Positions 10,173-17,040 of a stretch of DNA of 64,000 nt are shown in pieces. The notes beneath the pieces were generated by a model that ran no database searches, was not told where the DNA came from, and saw nothing but the letters and a program-made list of their open reading frames with translations. The position numbers and the translations under genes are program-made. Within the stretch, counting starts at the first letter, position 1. Every line of letters starts with the position of its first letter. This DNA is from Leptolyngbya sp. PCC 7375 (GTDB taxonomy: Bacteria > Cyanobacteriota > Cyanobacteriia > Phormidesmidales > Phormidesmidaceae), in assembly GCF_000316115.1 (NCBI RefSeq), contig NZ_JH993797.1, positions 4,574,486 to 4,638,485 of the forward strand, given 5' to 3'.

Positions 10173-10508
10173 GTGCGAATTCCTAATGCTGACAAAGCGA
10201 TTGTTGATATTCGTAAATTACGTGATTACTGTCTCAATTCCAATCATGGTGACGGTAAGCACAAAGCCCGATTATTTGCATCTATTCTTGGCATGACAGC
10301 TGAAGATGCAGACAAGTTACAGCAGTGTTTGCTTGAGGTTGTCAAAAACCATGAAGCACAATTAGGCAGAAAGGACCGTTTCGGACAAAGATACACCCTT
10401 GATTTTCTATTCGAATGGCAGAATAAAGGTGCAACTCTTCGAAGTGGTTGGATTATTGAGACCGATGCTGTAATTCCCAAATTAACTACTTGCTATCCTC
10501 TATCGTAG
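10173..10508 (+). CDS. DUF6883 domain protein
   Basis: A 111-residue protein starting at GTG. The visible pattern is MRIPNADKAIVDIRKLRDYCLN, then HKARLFASILGM, a polar middle, and a C-terminal stretch with DFLFEW and LRSGWII. This matches the DUF6883 family as I know it, small proteins also found as C-terminal modules of large secreted toxins. There is an in-frame stop (TAA at 10140) shortly upstream, so this is a stand-alone protein and not the cut end of a longer one. It is followed after 13 bp by a DUF4926 gene. The pair resembles a two-gene toxin/immunity or toxin/antitoxin unit, but the biochemical activity is not known. Confidence 0.75.
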   Translation: MRIPNADKAIVDIRKLRDYCLNSNHGDGKHKARLFASILGMTAEDADKLQQCLLEVVKNHEAQLGRKDRFGQRYTLDFLFEWQNKGATLRSGWIIETDAVIPKLTTCYPLS

Positions 10509-10521
10509 GTGGGGTGATTGA

Positions 10522-10764
10522 ATGGATATTAATACAATCAAGCTACTTGATATGGTTGCTTTAACAGTTGACCTGCCTGAGGATAATTTGTGGCGAGGAC
10601 AGGTAGGTACGGTTGTAGAAATATTGGCTGATGGCTCGGCTTATGAAGTTGAGTTTAGCGATCGCAACGGCCGCACTTATGAATCTTTAGGCTTAGAGCC
10701 TGCACAACTTATGTTGTTGCGATTTGAGCCCATAATCCATAATCCTGAGCTAGTGACAGCGTAA
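10522..10764 (+). CDS. DUF4926 domain protein
   Basis: An 80-residue protein with the DUF4926 pattern: KLLDMVALTVDLPEDNLWRGQVGTVVE, then YEVEFSDRNGRTY. The fold is expected to be a small SH3-like beta barrel. It starts 13 bp after the DUF6883 gene, so the two form an operon. DUF4926 genes are commonly found beside DUF6883 genes, which supports a functional pair. The basic N-terminal motif 'G-x-V-G-T-V-V-E' is conserved in the family. An HIP1 octamer inside the gene shows it has had time to acquire the host signature. Confidence 0.78.
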   Translation: MDINTIKLLDMVALTVDLPEDNLWRGQVGTVVEILADGSAYEVEFSDRNGRTYESLGLEPAQLMLLRFEPIIHNPELVTA

Positions 10765-10770
10765 AAAAGT

Positions 10771-10807
10771 CCTAGCTAATAGTGGCTTAGGATTACTTCG
10801 TTTTTTG
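10771..10807 (+). terminator. Possible weak rho-independent terminator
   Basis: CCTAGC at 10771-10776 can pair with GCTTAGG at 10785-10791 with one bulged base, and a run of six T follows at 10801-10806. The stem is short, so this is a weak candidate for the end of the DUF6883/DUF4926 operon. Confidence 0.35.
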
Positions 10808-10857
10808 CTTTTGTAGTAACCGTTAGGCCCTGCGCAAAAGACTGTGTTACGGTCCTC

Positions 10858-10965
10858 ATGCAGAATAACGATTTGACCAACGATGTTGACTATAATCTGC
10901 TTATGGAGCTAGAGCTGGTGGATATATTGAAGTGTACGATACCAGAACTCAGCCATAAGTATTAA
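10858..10965 (+). CDS. Possible 35-residue small ORF upstream of the Amt-kinase gene
   Basis: An ATG-initiated frame of 35 codons beginning MQNNDLTNDVD and containing the helical, amphipathic run YNLLMELELVDILK followed by CTIPELSHKY. The composition is that of a real acidic helical peptide and not random sequence, but there is no clear Shine-Dalgarno and I recognise no family. It lies 72 bp before the ATG of the Amt-histidine kinase fusion on the same strand. It may be a small protein, a leader peptide, or the tail of a decayed gene. Confidence 0.3.
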   Translation: MQNNDLTNDVDYNLLMELELVDILKCTIPELSHKY

Positions 10966-11037
10966 AAGCCAGTTAGTCTCCGGATGCTCAGGCTGTCAAG
11001 GGGAAATTTGTATTTATACAGTTAGCTTTTCAGAACC

Positions 11038-13680
11038 ATGTCGCTGTCATTGGATGCACTATGGGTGATTGTGAGCGCTAGCCTAGTGTTTCTGATGCAA
11101 GCGGGTTTTTTGTGTGTAGAGGCTGGTTCCACTCGTCGCAAAAACAACATCAACGTTGCCATTAAAAATATTGCGGATGTTGGCCTATCAATCATGATGT
11201 TTTGGGCCTTTGGCTACGGCTTGATGTTTGGCACCTCTATGCATGGCTGGTGGGGTTTTAGTGACTTTTTGCCTGAGTTTAACCAAGCGGATAGTTGGCC
11301 TCTTATTTTCTTTCTATTTCAGGCAATGTTTTGCAGCACTGCTGTCACTATCGTCTCAGGAGCAGTGGCTGAGCGCATGACATTTCGAGGGTATCTATTC
11401 AGCGCTGTACTGATATCCGGGTTGGTGTATCCAGTATTTGGTCACTGGGTCTGGGGTGGTTTAAATCAATCAGTTGCAATTGGTTGGTTAAGCAAAAAAG
11501 GCTTTGTCGATTTTGCAGGGTCTACGATTGTCCATAGTTTAGGTGGGTGGGTTGCCCTGGCTGCAGTTTTGGTCATCGGTCCGCGTCTTGGTCGCTTTTC
11601 TCGACAAAACTTTGATCAGCAAGCCCCCAGTTCAGATCTGCCCTTAGCTTTTTTAGGCGCGCTACTGATGTGGTTTGGCTGGTTTGGATTCAATGGCGGC
11701 AGTACCCTTGCTTTCAATGATCAGGTCCCAAGAATTTTGGTAAACACCTTGTTAGCAGGGGCGGCGGGATTGACTGCTCCTTTGACATGGTCTCTCATGG
11801 TGCAAAAGAACCATTTGCCGTTTAAGGCCGTGATGAATGGCTCTCTTGCGGGCCTAGTATCGATTACGGCCAGTTGTCATGCTGTGTCTTTGAGCAGCGC
11901 AGTGCTGATTGGAGGCATGGGTGGATTGGTGATGTTAGGCGTTGACGCCCTCCTAGACAAACTGCGCATTGACGATGCAGTCGGGGTCATTCCTGTACAT
12001 CTTGGCCCAGGTATTTGGGGAACATTAGCCGTTGCATTATTTGGTGATTTAGGGCGATTAGACACTGGGCTGAACCGCTTGGAGCAATTTATTGCTCAGT
12101 GTTCAGGCGTTTTGGCTTGTGGACTATGGTCGTTCACTGTAACGTTGCTAGTCTTATTACTGCTTAATCGGTATGCGTCGCTACGGGTATCCCTGAAGCA
12201 AGAGTACATTGGCTTAAATGTGTCAGAGCATGGTGCGCGTAATGAGTTTCAGAACTTATTTGAAACTATGCAAACCCATGCGAAAACTGGTAATTTACAG
12301 CGACGGGTGACAGTCAGTGCGTTGACAGAAATTGGTCAAATTAGCCGTTGGTATAACCAGGTGGTTGATGCACTAGATCGATCTACCGCCAGAACCAATG
12401 CAATTATCATGACTGCAGCGGATGGCATTTTGACGGTTGATCCTGACACCTTGATCCTTCAGAGCACGAATCCGGCTGTTGAAAAAATTTTTGGTGGCCA
12501 CTGGTTACAGACGATTGGGCAATCCCTAACTACTTTGATTGAGACAGATTTGGTGCAGTCCCAAGATGCCGCTTTTCAATCCCTGCAACAGTTTTTGCAA
12601 CAGGGTTGCCGTACAGGCGAGGCCTACATGGCGATTGGCATACACAATCAGGGCCGACGATTCCCCATTGAAGTTTTGGTCACTGATTCTCAATTAAGGT
12701 CCGCCAACTTTTTGACCATCATGGTGAGGGATGTCACCGAGCGTAAGGAATCAGAAGCGGCTCTGATGGCGTCCGAATTAGAGGCCCGTAGAACTGCCGG
12801 TCAACTGGAAAAAGCACTAAACGAACTGAAGCAGGCTCAGGCTCAGCTATTGCAAAGTGAGAAAATGGCAGGGTTAGGGCAGTTAGTGGCTGGTATTGCC
12901 CATGAGATCAATAATCCCGTTGGTTTTATTTATGGCAACCTTGAACATGCCATAGAGTATGTGGAAGATTTGTTACTGGTGATTAGCCACTACCAATCAC
13001 AGGCAATTGAGCTGCCACCTGAAATGCAAAAAGATGTCGAGGATGCAGACATCGCCTACATCAGGAAAGATTTTCCAAAATTAATTGGCTCCATCACAAC
13101 TGGTACAGAACGCATTCGAGAGATTGTGCAGTCCTTGAGACAATTTGCCCGCTTTGGTGAATCAGATGTGAAAACTGTCGATATCCATAGGGGATTGGAT
13201 AATACGTTGATGATGCTGGCACATCGTTTAAATATGACTGCTAGACGTCCCAAGATTTTGGTGGATAAGCGCTATGGTAATGTCTCTAAAATTCAATGCT
13301 ATGCAGGGGCTTTGAACCAGGTCTTCTTGAGCCTATTCAATAATGCTATTGATGCCTTGGAGACTCACGAATCAGGCAACATTACGATTACAACCGAGGA
13401 TCAGCCAGAGTATGTTGTGATCACTATTGCTGATAATGGCACAGGTATTCCGAAGGCCTTACAGCAGCAAATTTTTGATCCCTTTTTCACGACCAAGCCT
13501 GTGGGTTATGGAACTGGGATGGGTTTAGCTATCAGTCATCAAATTGTTGTAGACCAGCATGGTGGTGAGTTGCGCTGCAATTCTGTATTGGGTCAGGGCA
13601 GTGAATTTCAGGTTGTTGTACCGAAGACACTGGCATTGCGATCGCACTCTAAAATCGCTGCAAACATGTCTACACCTTGA
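11038..13680 (+). CDS. Ammonium transporter-histidine kinase fusion protein
   Basis: An 880-residue membrane sensor. Residues about 1-380 form a complete Amt/MEP/Rh channel domain of about eleven helices. The FxxxxxxxxxxAER-type segment (FQAMFCSTAVTIVSGAVAER, 94-113), Asp158 in DFAGS, and the twin pore histidines His166 (IVHSLGG) and His321 (IPVHLGPG) are all kept. A HAMP-like linker (about 385-450), a PAS domain (about 450-570), a coiled coil and a HisKA domain with phosphoacceptor His622 (GIAHEINNP) follow. The HATPase domain has SLFNNAIDAL, DNGTGIP and GTGMGLAIS. It should sit in the plasma membrane and couple external ammonium to phosphorylation. No response regulator or PII gene is adjacent. 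A separate transport-only amt gene is expected elsewhere. Confidence 0.92.
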   Translation: MSLSLDALWVIVSASLVFLMQAGFLCVEAGSTRRKNNINVAIKNIADVGLSIMMFWAFGYGLMFGTSMHGWWGFSDFLPEFNQADSWPLIFFLFQAMFCSTAVTIVSGAVAERMTFRGYLFSAVLISGLVYPVFGHWVWGGLNQSVAIGWLSKKGFVDFAGSTIVHSLGGWVALAAVLVIGPRLGRFSRQNFDQQAPSSDLPLAFLGALLMWFGWFGFNGGSTLAFNDQVPRILVNTLLAGAAGLTAPLTWSLMVQKNHLPFKAVMNGSLAGLVSITASCHAVSLSSAVLIGGMGGLVMLGVDALLDKLRIDDAVGVIPVHLGPGIWGTLAVALFGDLGRLDTGLNRLEQFIAQCSGVLACGLWSFTVTLLVLLLLNRYASLRVSLKQEYIGLNVSEHGARNEFQNLFETMQTHAKTGNLQRRVTVSALTEIGQISRWYNQVVDALDRSTARTNAIIMTAADGILTVDPDTLILQSTNPAVEKIFGGHWLQTIGQSLTTLIETDLVQSQDAAFQSLQQFLQQGCRTGEAYMAIGIHNQGRRFPIEVLVTDSQLRSANFLTIMVRDVTERKESEAALMASELEARRTAGQLEKALNELKQAQAQLLQSEKMAGLGQLVAGIAHEINNPVGFIYGNLEHAIEYVEDLLLVISHYQSQAIELPPEMQKDVEDADIAYIRKDFPKLIGSITTGTERIREIVQSLRQFARFGESDVKTVDIHRGLDNTLMMLAHRLNMTARRPKILVDKRYGNVSKIQCYAGALNQVFLSLFNNAIDALETHESGNITITTEDQPEYVVITIADNGTGIPKALQQQIFDPFFTTKPVGYGTGMGLAISHQIVVDQHGGELRCNSVLGQGSEFQVVVPKTLALRSHSKIAANMSTP

Positions 13681-13724
13681 TCTCATAACACCAATCATGA
13701 CCCCGTTCTCCTGACCTAGATGAC

Positions 13725-14048
13725 ATGAATATTTTGTTCATCTGTAGTCGTAATCAATGGCGTAGCCCTACTGCTGAGAAGGTTTGGTCAAAACAGCCAG
13801 GTATTTATGTCCGATCAGCGGGTACTAGCCCTAGAGCCCGTAAAACAGTTTCAGCCAAGGATATCCAATGGGCAGATACGATTTTTGCCATGGAGCAAAA
13901 GCACAAAGATAAACTCAAGGCTGAATTTCCTCGATTGATGAGCCACAAGACTATCCATGTACTTGATATTCCAGATGAATATCAGTTTATGGATGCAGAG
14001 CTGGTAGAAATCTTGCAAAACTCTGTTAAAAGCTATCTTGGCATCTGA
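13725..14048 (+). CDS. Short low-molecular-weight protein tyrosine phosphatase-like protein
   Basis: A 107-residue protein with the LMW-PTP P-loop at the N-terminus: Cys7 to Arg13 in CSRNQWRSPT fits CX5R(S/T). The C-terminal DIPDEYQF carries aspartates where the general acid of the family lies. It is shorter than classical LMW-PTPs (about 150) and belongs to a compact bacterial group of this fold. It begins 44 bp after the Amt-kinase stop on the same strand and could be co-transcribed. Substrate is unknown; an arsenate reductase of the same fold is less likely because the downstream cysteine pair is missing. Confidence 0.8.
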   Translation: MNILFICSRNQWRSPTAEKVWSKQPGIYVRSAGTSPRARKTVSAKDIQWADTIFAMEQKHKDKLKAEFPRLMSHKTIHVLDIPDEYQFMDAELVEILQNSVKSYLGI

Positions 14049-14175
14049 TAGGTGCTGCACTTGGTTATTGCCCATGCTCGTCGGCTAGTAGCAGTCGCTG
14101 AAATGCAATGTCCCAATAAATTTTGCTGCAAAGGTCTAATCGGATTTTAAGCTTCAAATCTCCACAGCGCCCTTG

Positions 14176-14212
14176 AATTATGAGATAATTATGAAAAGTG
14201 AAGTAATTATGA
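14176..14212 (+). promoter_or_regulatory. Three direct repeats upstream of the manganese transporter operon
   Basis: The octamer AATTATGA occurs exactly at 14176-14183, 14187-14194 and 14205-14212 in the gap before mntC. A direct-repeat AT-rich array next to a metal-uptake operon is what one expects of a regulator binding site, for example that of a ManR-type response regulator, which represses mntCAB in Synechocystis. The identity of the regulator is inference. Confidence 0.4.
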
Positions 14213-14221
14213 AATAAGAGA

Positions 14222-15205
14222 GTGGGGCAATCCCACCAGCAATGGATCATGATCAATGAACAGTGGGTGCATCGATTTAAGTCTCTATCATCCAGAGTGT
14301 TTTGGGCATCTAGTATGACGGTCTTGTTGGGCGTGACCGCCTGTGGTCAGGAGTCTCCGACCTCTGAAAACACGACTGCTGACGATCAAAAAGTTGTACT
14401 GACAACGTTTACAATCTTGGCAGATATGGCCCAGAACGTAGCTGGGGATGCGCTGCGGGTGGAATCTATCACCCGTATTGGCGCAGAAATCCATGGATAT
14501 GAGCCGATACCTAGTGATTTAACCAAAGCCCAGGATGCTGATCTCATTTTTTATAACGGCATGAATCTGGAGCGCTGGTTTGAGCAGTTTTTGGGAAACG
14601 TGCAGGATGTGCCATCGGTGATTTTGACGGAAGGGATTGAACCGATTGCTATTTCGGAAGGTCCTTATGCCGATAAACCAAATCCCCATGCATGGATGTC
14701 TCCTCAAAACGCACTGATATATGTGGAAAATATTCGCCAGGCGTTTGTAGAACTTGACCCTGAAAACGAATCAATCTACAACGCCAATGCTGCCGCTTAC
14801 AGCGAACAGCTGCAAGCTATTGATGAAAAGTTACAGGTCAATTTAGCTCAGGTGCCGGTTGACCAGCGTTATCTGGTGAGTTGTGAAGGTGCGTTTTCTT
14901 ATCTAGCCCGTGATTACGGTCTACAAGAAGTCTATCTCTGGCCCATAAATGCTGAACAGCAATCCACCCCTAAGCAAATTCAGGGGGTGATTGAAGATGT
15001 TCAAGCTAACGATATTCCAACTGTTTTTTGTGAAAGCACCGTTAGTGATGAGGGGCAACGAGAGGTGGCTCGGGCCACTGGGGCTAAGTTCGGTGGCAAC
15101 TTATATGTTGACTCGCTGTCTACGGCTGATGGTCCTGTCCCTACGTTTTTAGACCTTTTGGCATATGACGTGCAGGTGATTAGCGAAGGACTGCTATCAC
15201 CATAA
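14222..15205 (+). CDS. mntC: Manganese ABC transporter, substrate-binding lipoprotein
   Basis: A 327-residue cluster A-I metal-binding protein. The N-terminus has a hydrophobic segment ending in a lipobox, VTAC with Cys41 (GTG-start numbering), so the mature protein is lipid-anchored at the outer face of the plasma membrane. The four metal ligands are visible as His91 (EIHGYEPIPSD), His156 (PNPHAWMS), Glu222 (SCEGAFSY) and Asp297 (YVDSLS). A His-His-Glu-Asp set points to Mn and not Zn, where the third ligand is a His. The reading starts at GTG 14222; the in-frame ATG at 14249 is an alternative that keeps the signal peptide. It heads the C-A-B gene order known from Synechocystis. Confidence 0.93.
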   Translation: MGQSHQQWIMINEQWVHRFKSLSSRVFWASSMTVLLGVTACGQESPTSENTTADDQKVVLTTFTILADMAQNVAGDALRVESITRIGAEIHGYEPIPSDLTKAQDADLIFYNGMNLERWFEQFLGNVQDVPSVILTEGIEPIAISEGPYADKPNPHAWMSPQNALIYVENIRQAFVELDPENESIYNANAAAYSEQLQAIDEKLQVNLAQVPVDQRYLVSCEGAFSYLARDYGLQEVYLWPINAEQQSTPKQIQGVIEDVQANDIPTVFCESTVSDEGQREVARATGAKFGGNLYVDSLSTADGPVPTFLDLLAYDVQVISEGLLSP

Positions 15206-15342
15206 TGTTTTGGCTATGGGCCGATAGCTTTCTCATCCCAGGAAATTTCTAGAGTGGGCATTGCCCCATCAATATGATTCACATGCAATAGGTTTTGGTG
15301 GGTATTGCCCACCCTACTCTGTCCTTTACTCCTTAGCCAACG

Positions 15343-16119
15343 ATGCGATCAGATCCTTTTGGCATCACTGTCGAGAACATTAGTGTTACCTACAGCAATG
15401 CCCACCTGGCTTTGTACAACGCTAGCTGTTATGTCCACCCTGGCACGATTACGGGCTTGGTTGGCCCCAACGGTGGGGGCAAATCCACGCTGTTCAAAAC
15501 CATCATGGGGTTTCTCAACCCCAATCAAGGACGAGTACATATTGACGGCCTTTCCGTAAAAATGGCGCAAAAGCGTCAGCTCATGGCCTATGTCCCCCAA
15601 TCAGACGATGTGGACTGGAATTTTCCGGTGAGTGTGTCGGAGGTGGTGATGATGGGGCGTTATGGCTACATGAATATGTTGCGCATTCCTGGGCGTGAGG
15701 ATCGTCGACAGGTGGCGGAGAGTTTAGACCGTGTGGGTATGGCCGATTTTAGTCAGCGACAGATTGGCGAATTGTCGGGGGGGCAGAAAAAACGAGCATT
15801 TTTGGCGCGGGCGATGGCGCAAAATAGCCCGGTGATTTTGCTTGATGAACCGTTCACTGGGGTAGATGTGAAGACGGAAAAGCGGATTGTCAATCTGCTG
15901 CTGCAATTACGTGAAGAGGGACACACGATTTTAGTATCTACCCATGATTTGGCGTCGATTTCTACGTTTTGCGATCGCACCATCCTGCTTAACCAGACTG
16001 TTCTTGCCGAAGGCACCACCGCCGATACCTTCACTGAAGAAAACCTGTCCATGACCTTTGGCGGTTTGCCATTGAGCAGTTTATCCAAGGTAAATTCATC
16101 TAGACAACGCTATGAGTAA
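15343..16119 (+). CDS. mntA: Manganese ABC transporter, ATP-binding protein
   Basis: A 258-residue ABC ATPase. Walker A is GPNGGGKST (about residues 42-50), the signature is LSGGQKKR (about 144-151), Walker B is VILLDEPFTGVD, and the H-loop histidine is in STHDL. The PQSDDVDWNFPVSV stretch after the Q-loop is typical of manganese and zinc importers. The stop overlaps the start of the permease gene by 8 bp, which implies translational coupling. The 137-bp gap before it contains an imperfect inverted repeat built around GTGGGTATTGCCCACCCTAC. Confidence 0.95.
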   Translation: MRSDPFGITVENISVTYSNAHLALYNASCYVHPGTITGLVGPNGGGKSTLFKTIMGFLNPNQGRVHIDGLSVKMAQKRQLMAYVPQSDDVDWNFPVSVSEVVMMGRYGYMNMLRIPGREDRRQVAESLDRVGMADFSQRQIGELSGGQKKRAFLARAMAQNSPVILLDEPFTGVDVKTEKRIVNLLLQLREEGHTILVSTHDLASISTFCDRTILLNQTVLAEGTTADTFTEENLSMTFGGLPLSSLSKVNSSRQRYE

Positions 16120-17014
16120 TCTATGGGCTATCAGTGGAGCAGTCTTAAGCCCCCTTTGGCAGTGGGTCAGCGAGCCACTCCAGGCTGGCTTTATGGTTAA
16201 AGCACTGTGGGTCAGTGCCTTTGTTGGTGTCGTGTGTGCCGTATTGTCTTGCTACATCACCCTCAATGGCTGGTCTCTAATGGGTGATGCGGTTTCCCAT
16301 GCAGTAGTACCAGGTGTAGTAGTGGCCTATGCTATCGGACTGCCCTTTGCCTTGGGGGCTTTTATCTTTGGGTTTGGGGCCACGGTGCTCATCGGCTATG
16401 TAAAATCCCAAACGCGACTTAAGGAAGATGCCGTCATTGGCGTGATTTTCACTGGTTTCTTTGCCTTTGGGCTGGTATTAGCTACCAGAATCCCGAGCAA
16501 TGTAGACCTGTTTCATATTTTGTTTGGCAATGTGTTGGGGATTTCCCGGTCAGATATCGTGCAAACCTTAATGGCAGGTATCGTCACATTAGTGATCATT
16601 CTGCTGCGCCGTAAGGATTTGCTGCTTTTTTGTTTTGACCCTAACCATGCTAAAGCCATTGGTCTCAACACTCAGCTGATGTACTATACGCTGCTGTCGG
16701 TGCTAGCGCTGACTATTGTTACAGCCTTGCAAACGGCAGGCATTGTTTTGGTGGTTGCCCTGCTAGTGACACCAGGAGCCACAGCCTATCTACTCACCGA
16801 TAGGTTTGACCATATGCTAGCTATCTCAGTTGCTACCAGTGTACTTTCCTGTGTTTTAGGTACCTATCTGAGTTATCACCTGGATGTTTCGACGGGGGGC
16901 AGCATTGTTGTTCTAATGACTGTGCTGTTTGGTTTAGCCATGGTGTTTGCACCTAAGTACGGCATTTTGGGGCAACGGTTGAGGCGTCAGATGCAGGTGA
17001 GTCAAGAGCGCTAA
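16112..17014 (+). CDS. mntB: Manganese ABC transporter, permease
   Basis: A 300-residue polytopic membrane protein of the ABC-3 family with about eight to nine hydrophobic segments. The pattern GWSLMGDAVSHAVVPGVVVAY (near residue 60) is the family signature, and the DP-H-A coupling segment (FDPNHAKAIGL) contacts the ATPase. Its ATG lies inside the end of mntA (8-bp overlap). It completes the transporter with mntC and mntA and would import Mn needed for the oxygen-evolving complex. Confidence 0.95.
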   Translation: MSNLWAISGAVLSPLWQWVSEPLQAGFMVKALWVSAFVGVVCAVLSCYITLNGWSLMGDAVSHAVVPGVVVAYAIGLPFALGAFIFGFGATVLIGYVKSQTRLKEDAVIGVIFTGFFAFGLVLATRIPSNVDLFHILFGNVLGISRSDIVQTLMAGIVTLVIILLRRKDLLLFCFDPNHAKAIGLNTQLMYYTLLSVLALTIVTALQTAGIVLVVALLVTPGATAYLLTDRFDHMLAISVATSVLSCVLGTYLSYHLDVSTGGSIVVLMTVLFGLAMVFAPKYGILGQRLRRQMQVSQER

Positions 17015-17040
17015 GGGCTTATACCATTTCCTAGCCAGCC

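Noticed and set aside
15206..15342. Promoter or second gene between mntC and mntA
   Set aside because: The gap contains only an inverted repeat around GGTGGGTATTGCCCACCC; no frame or start is visible.
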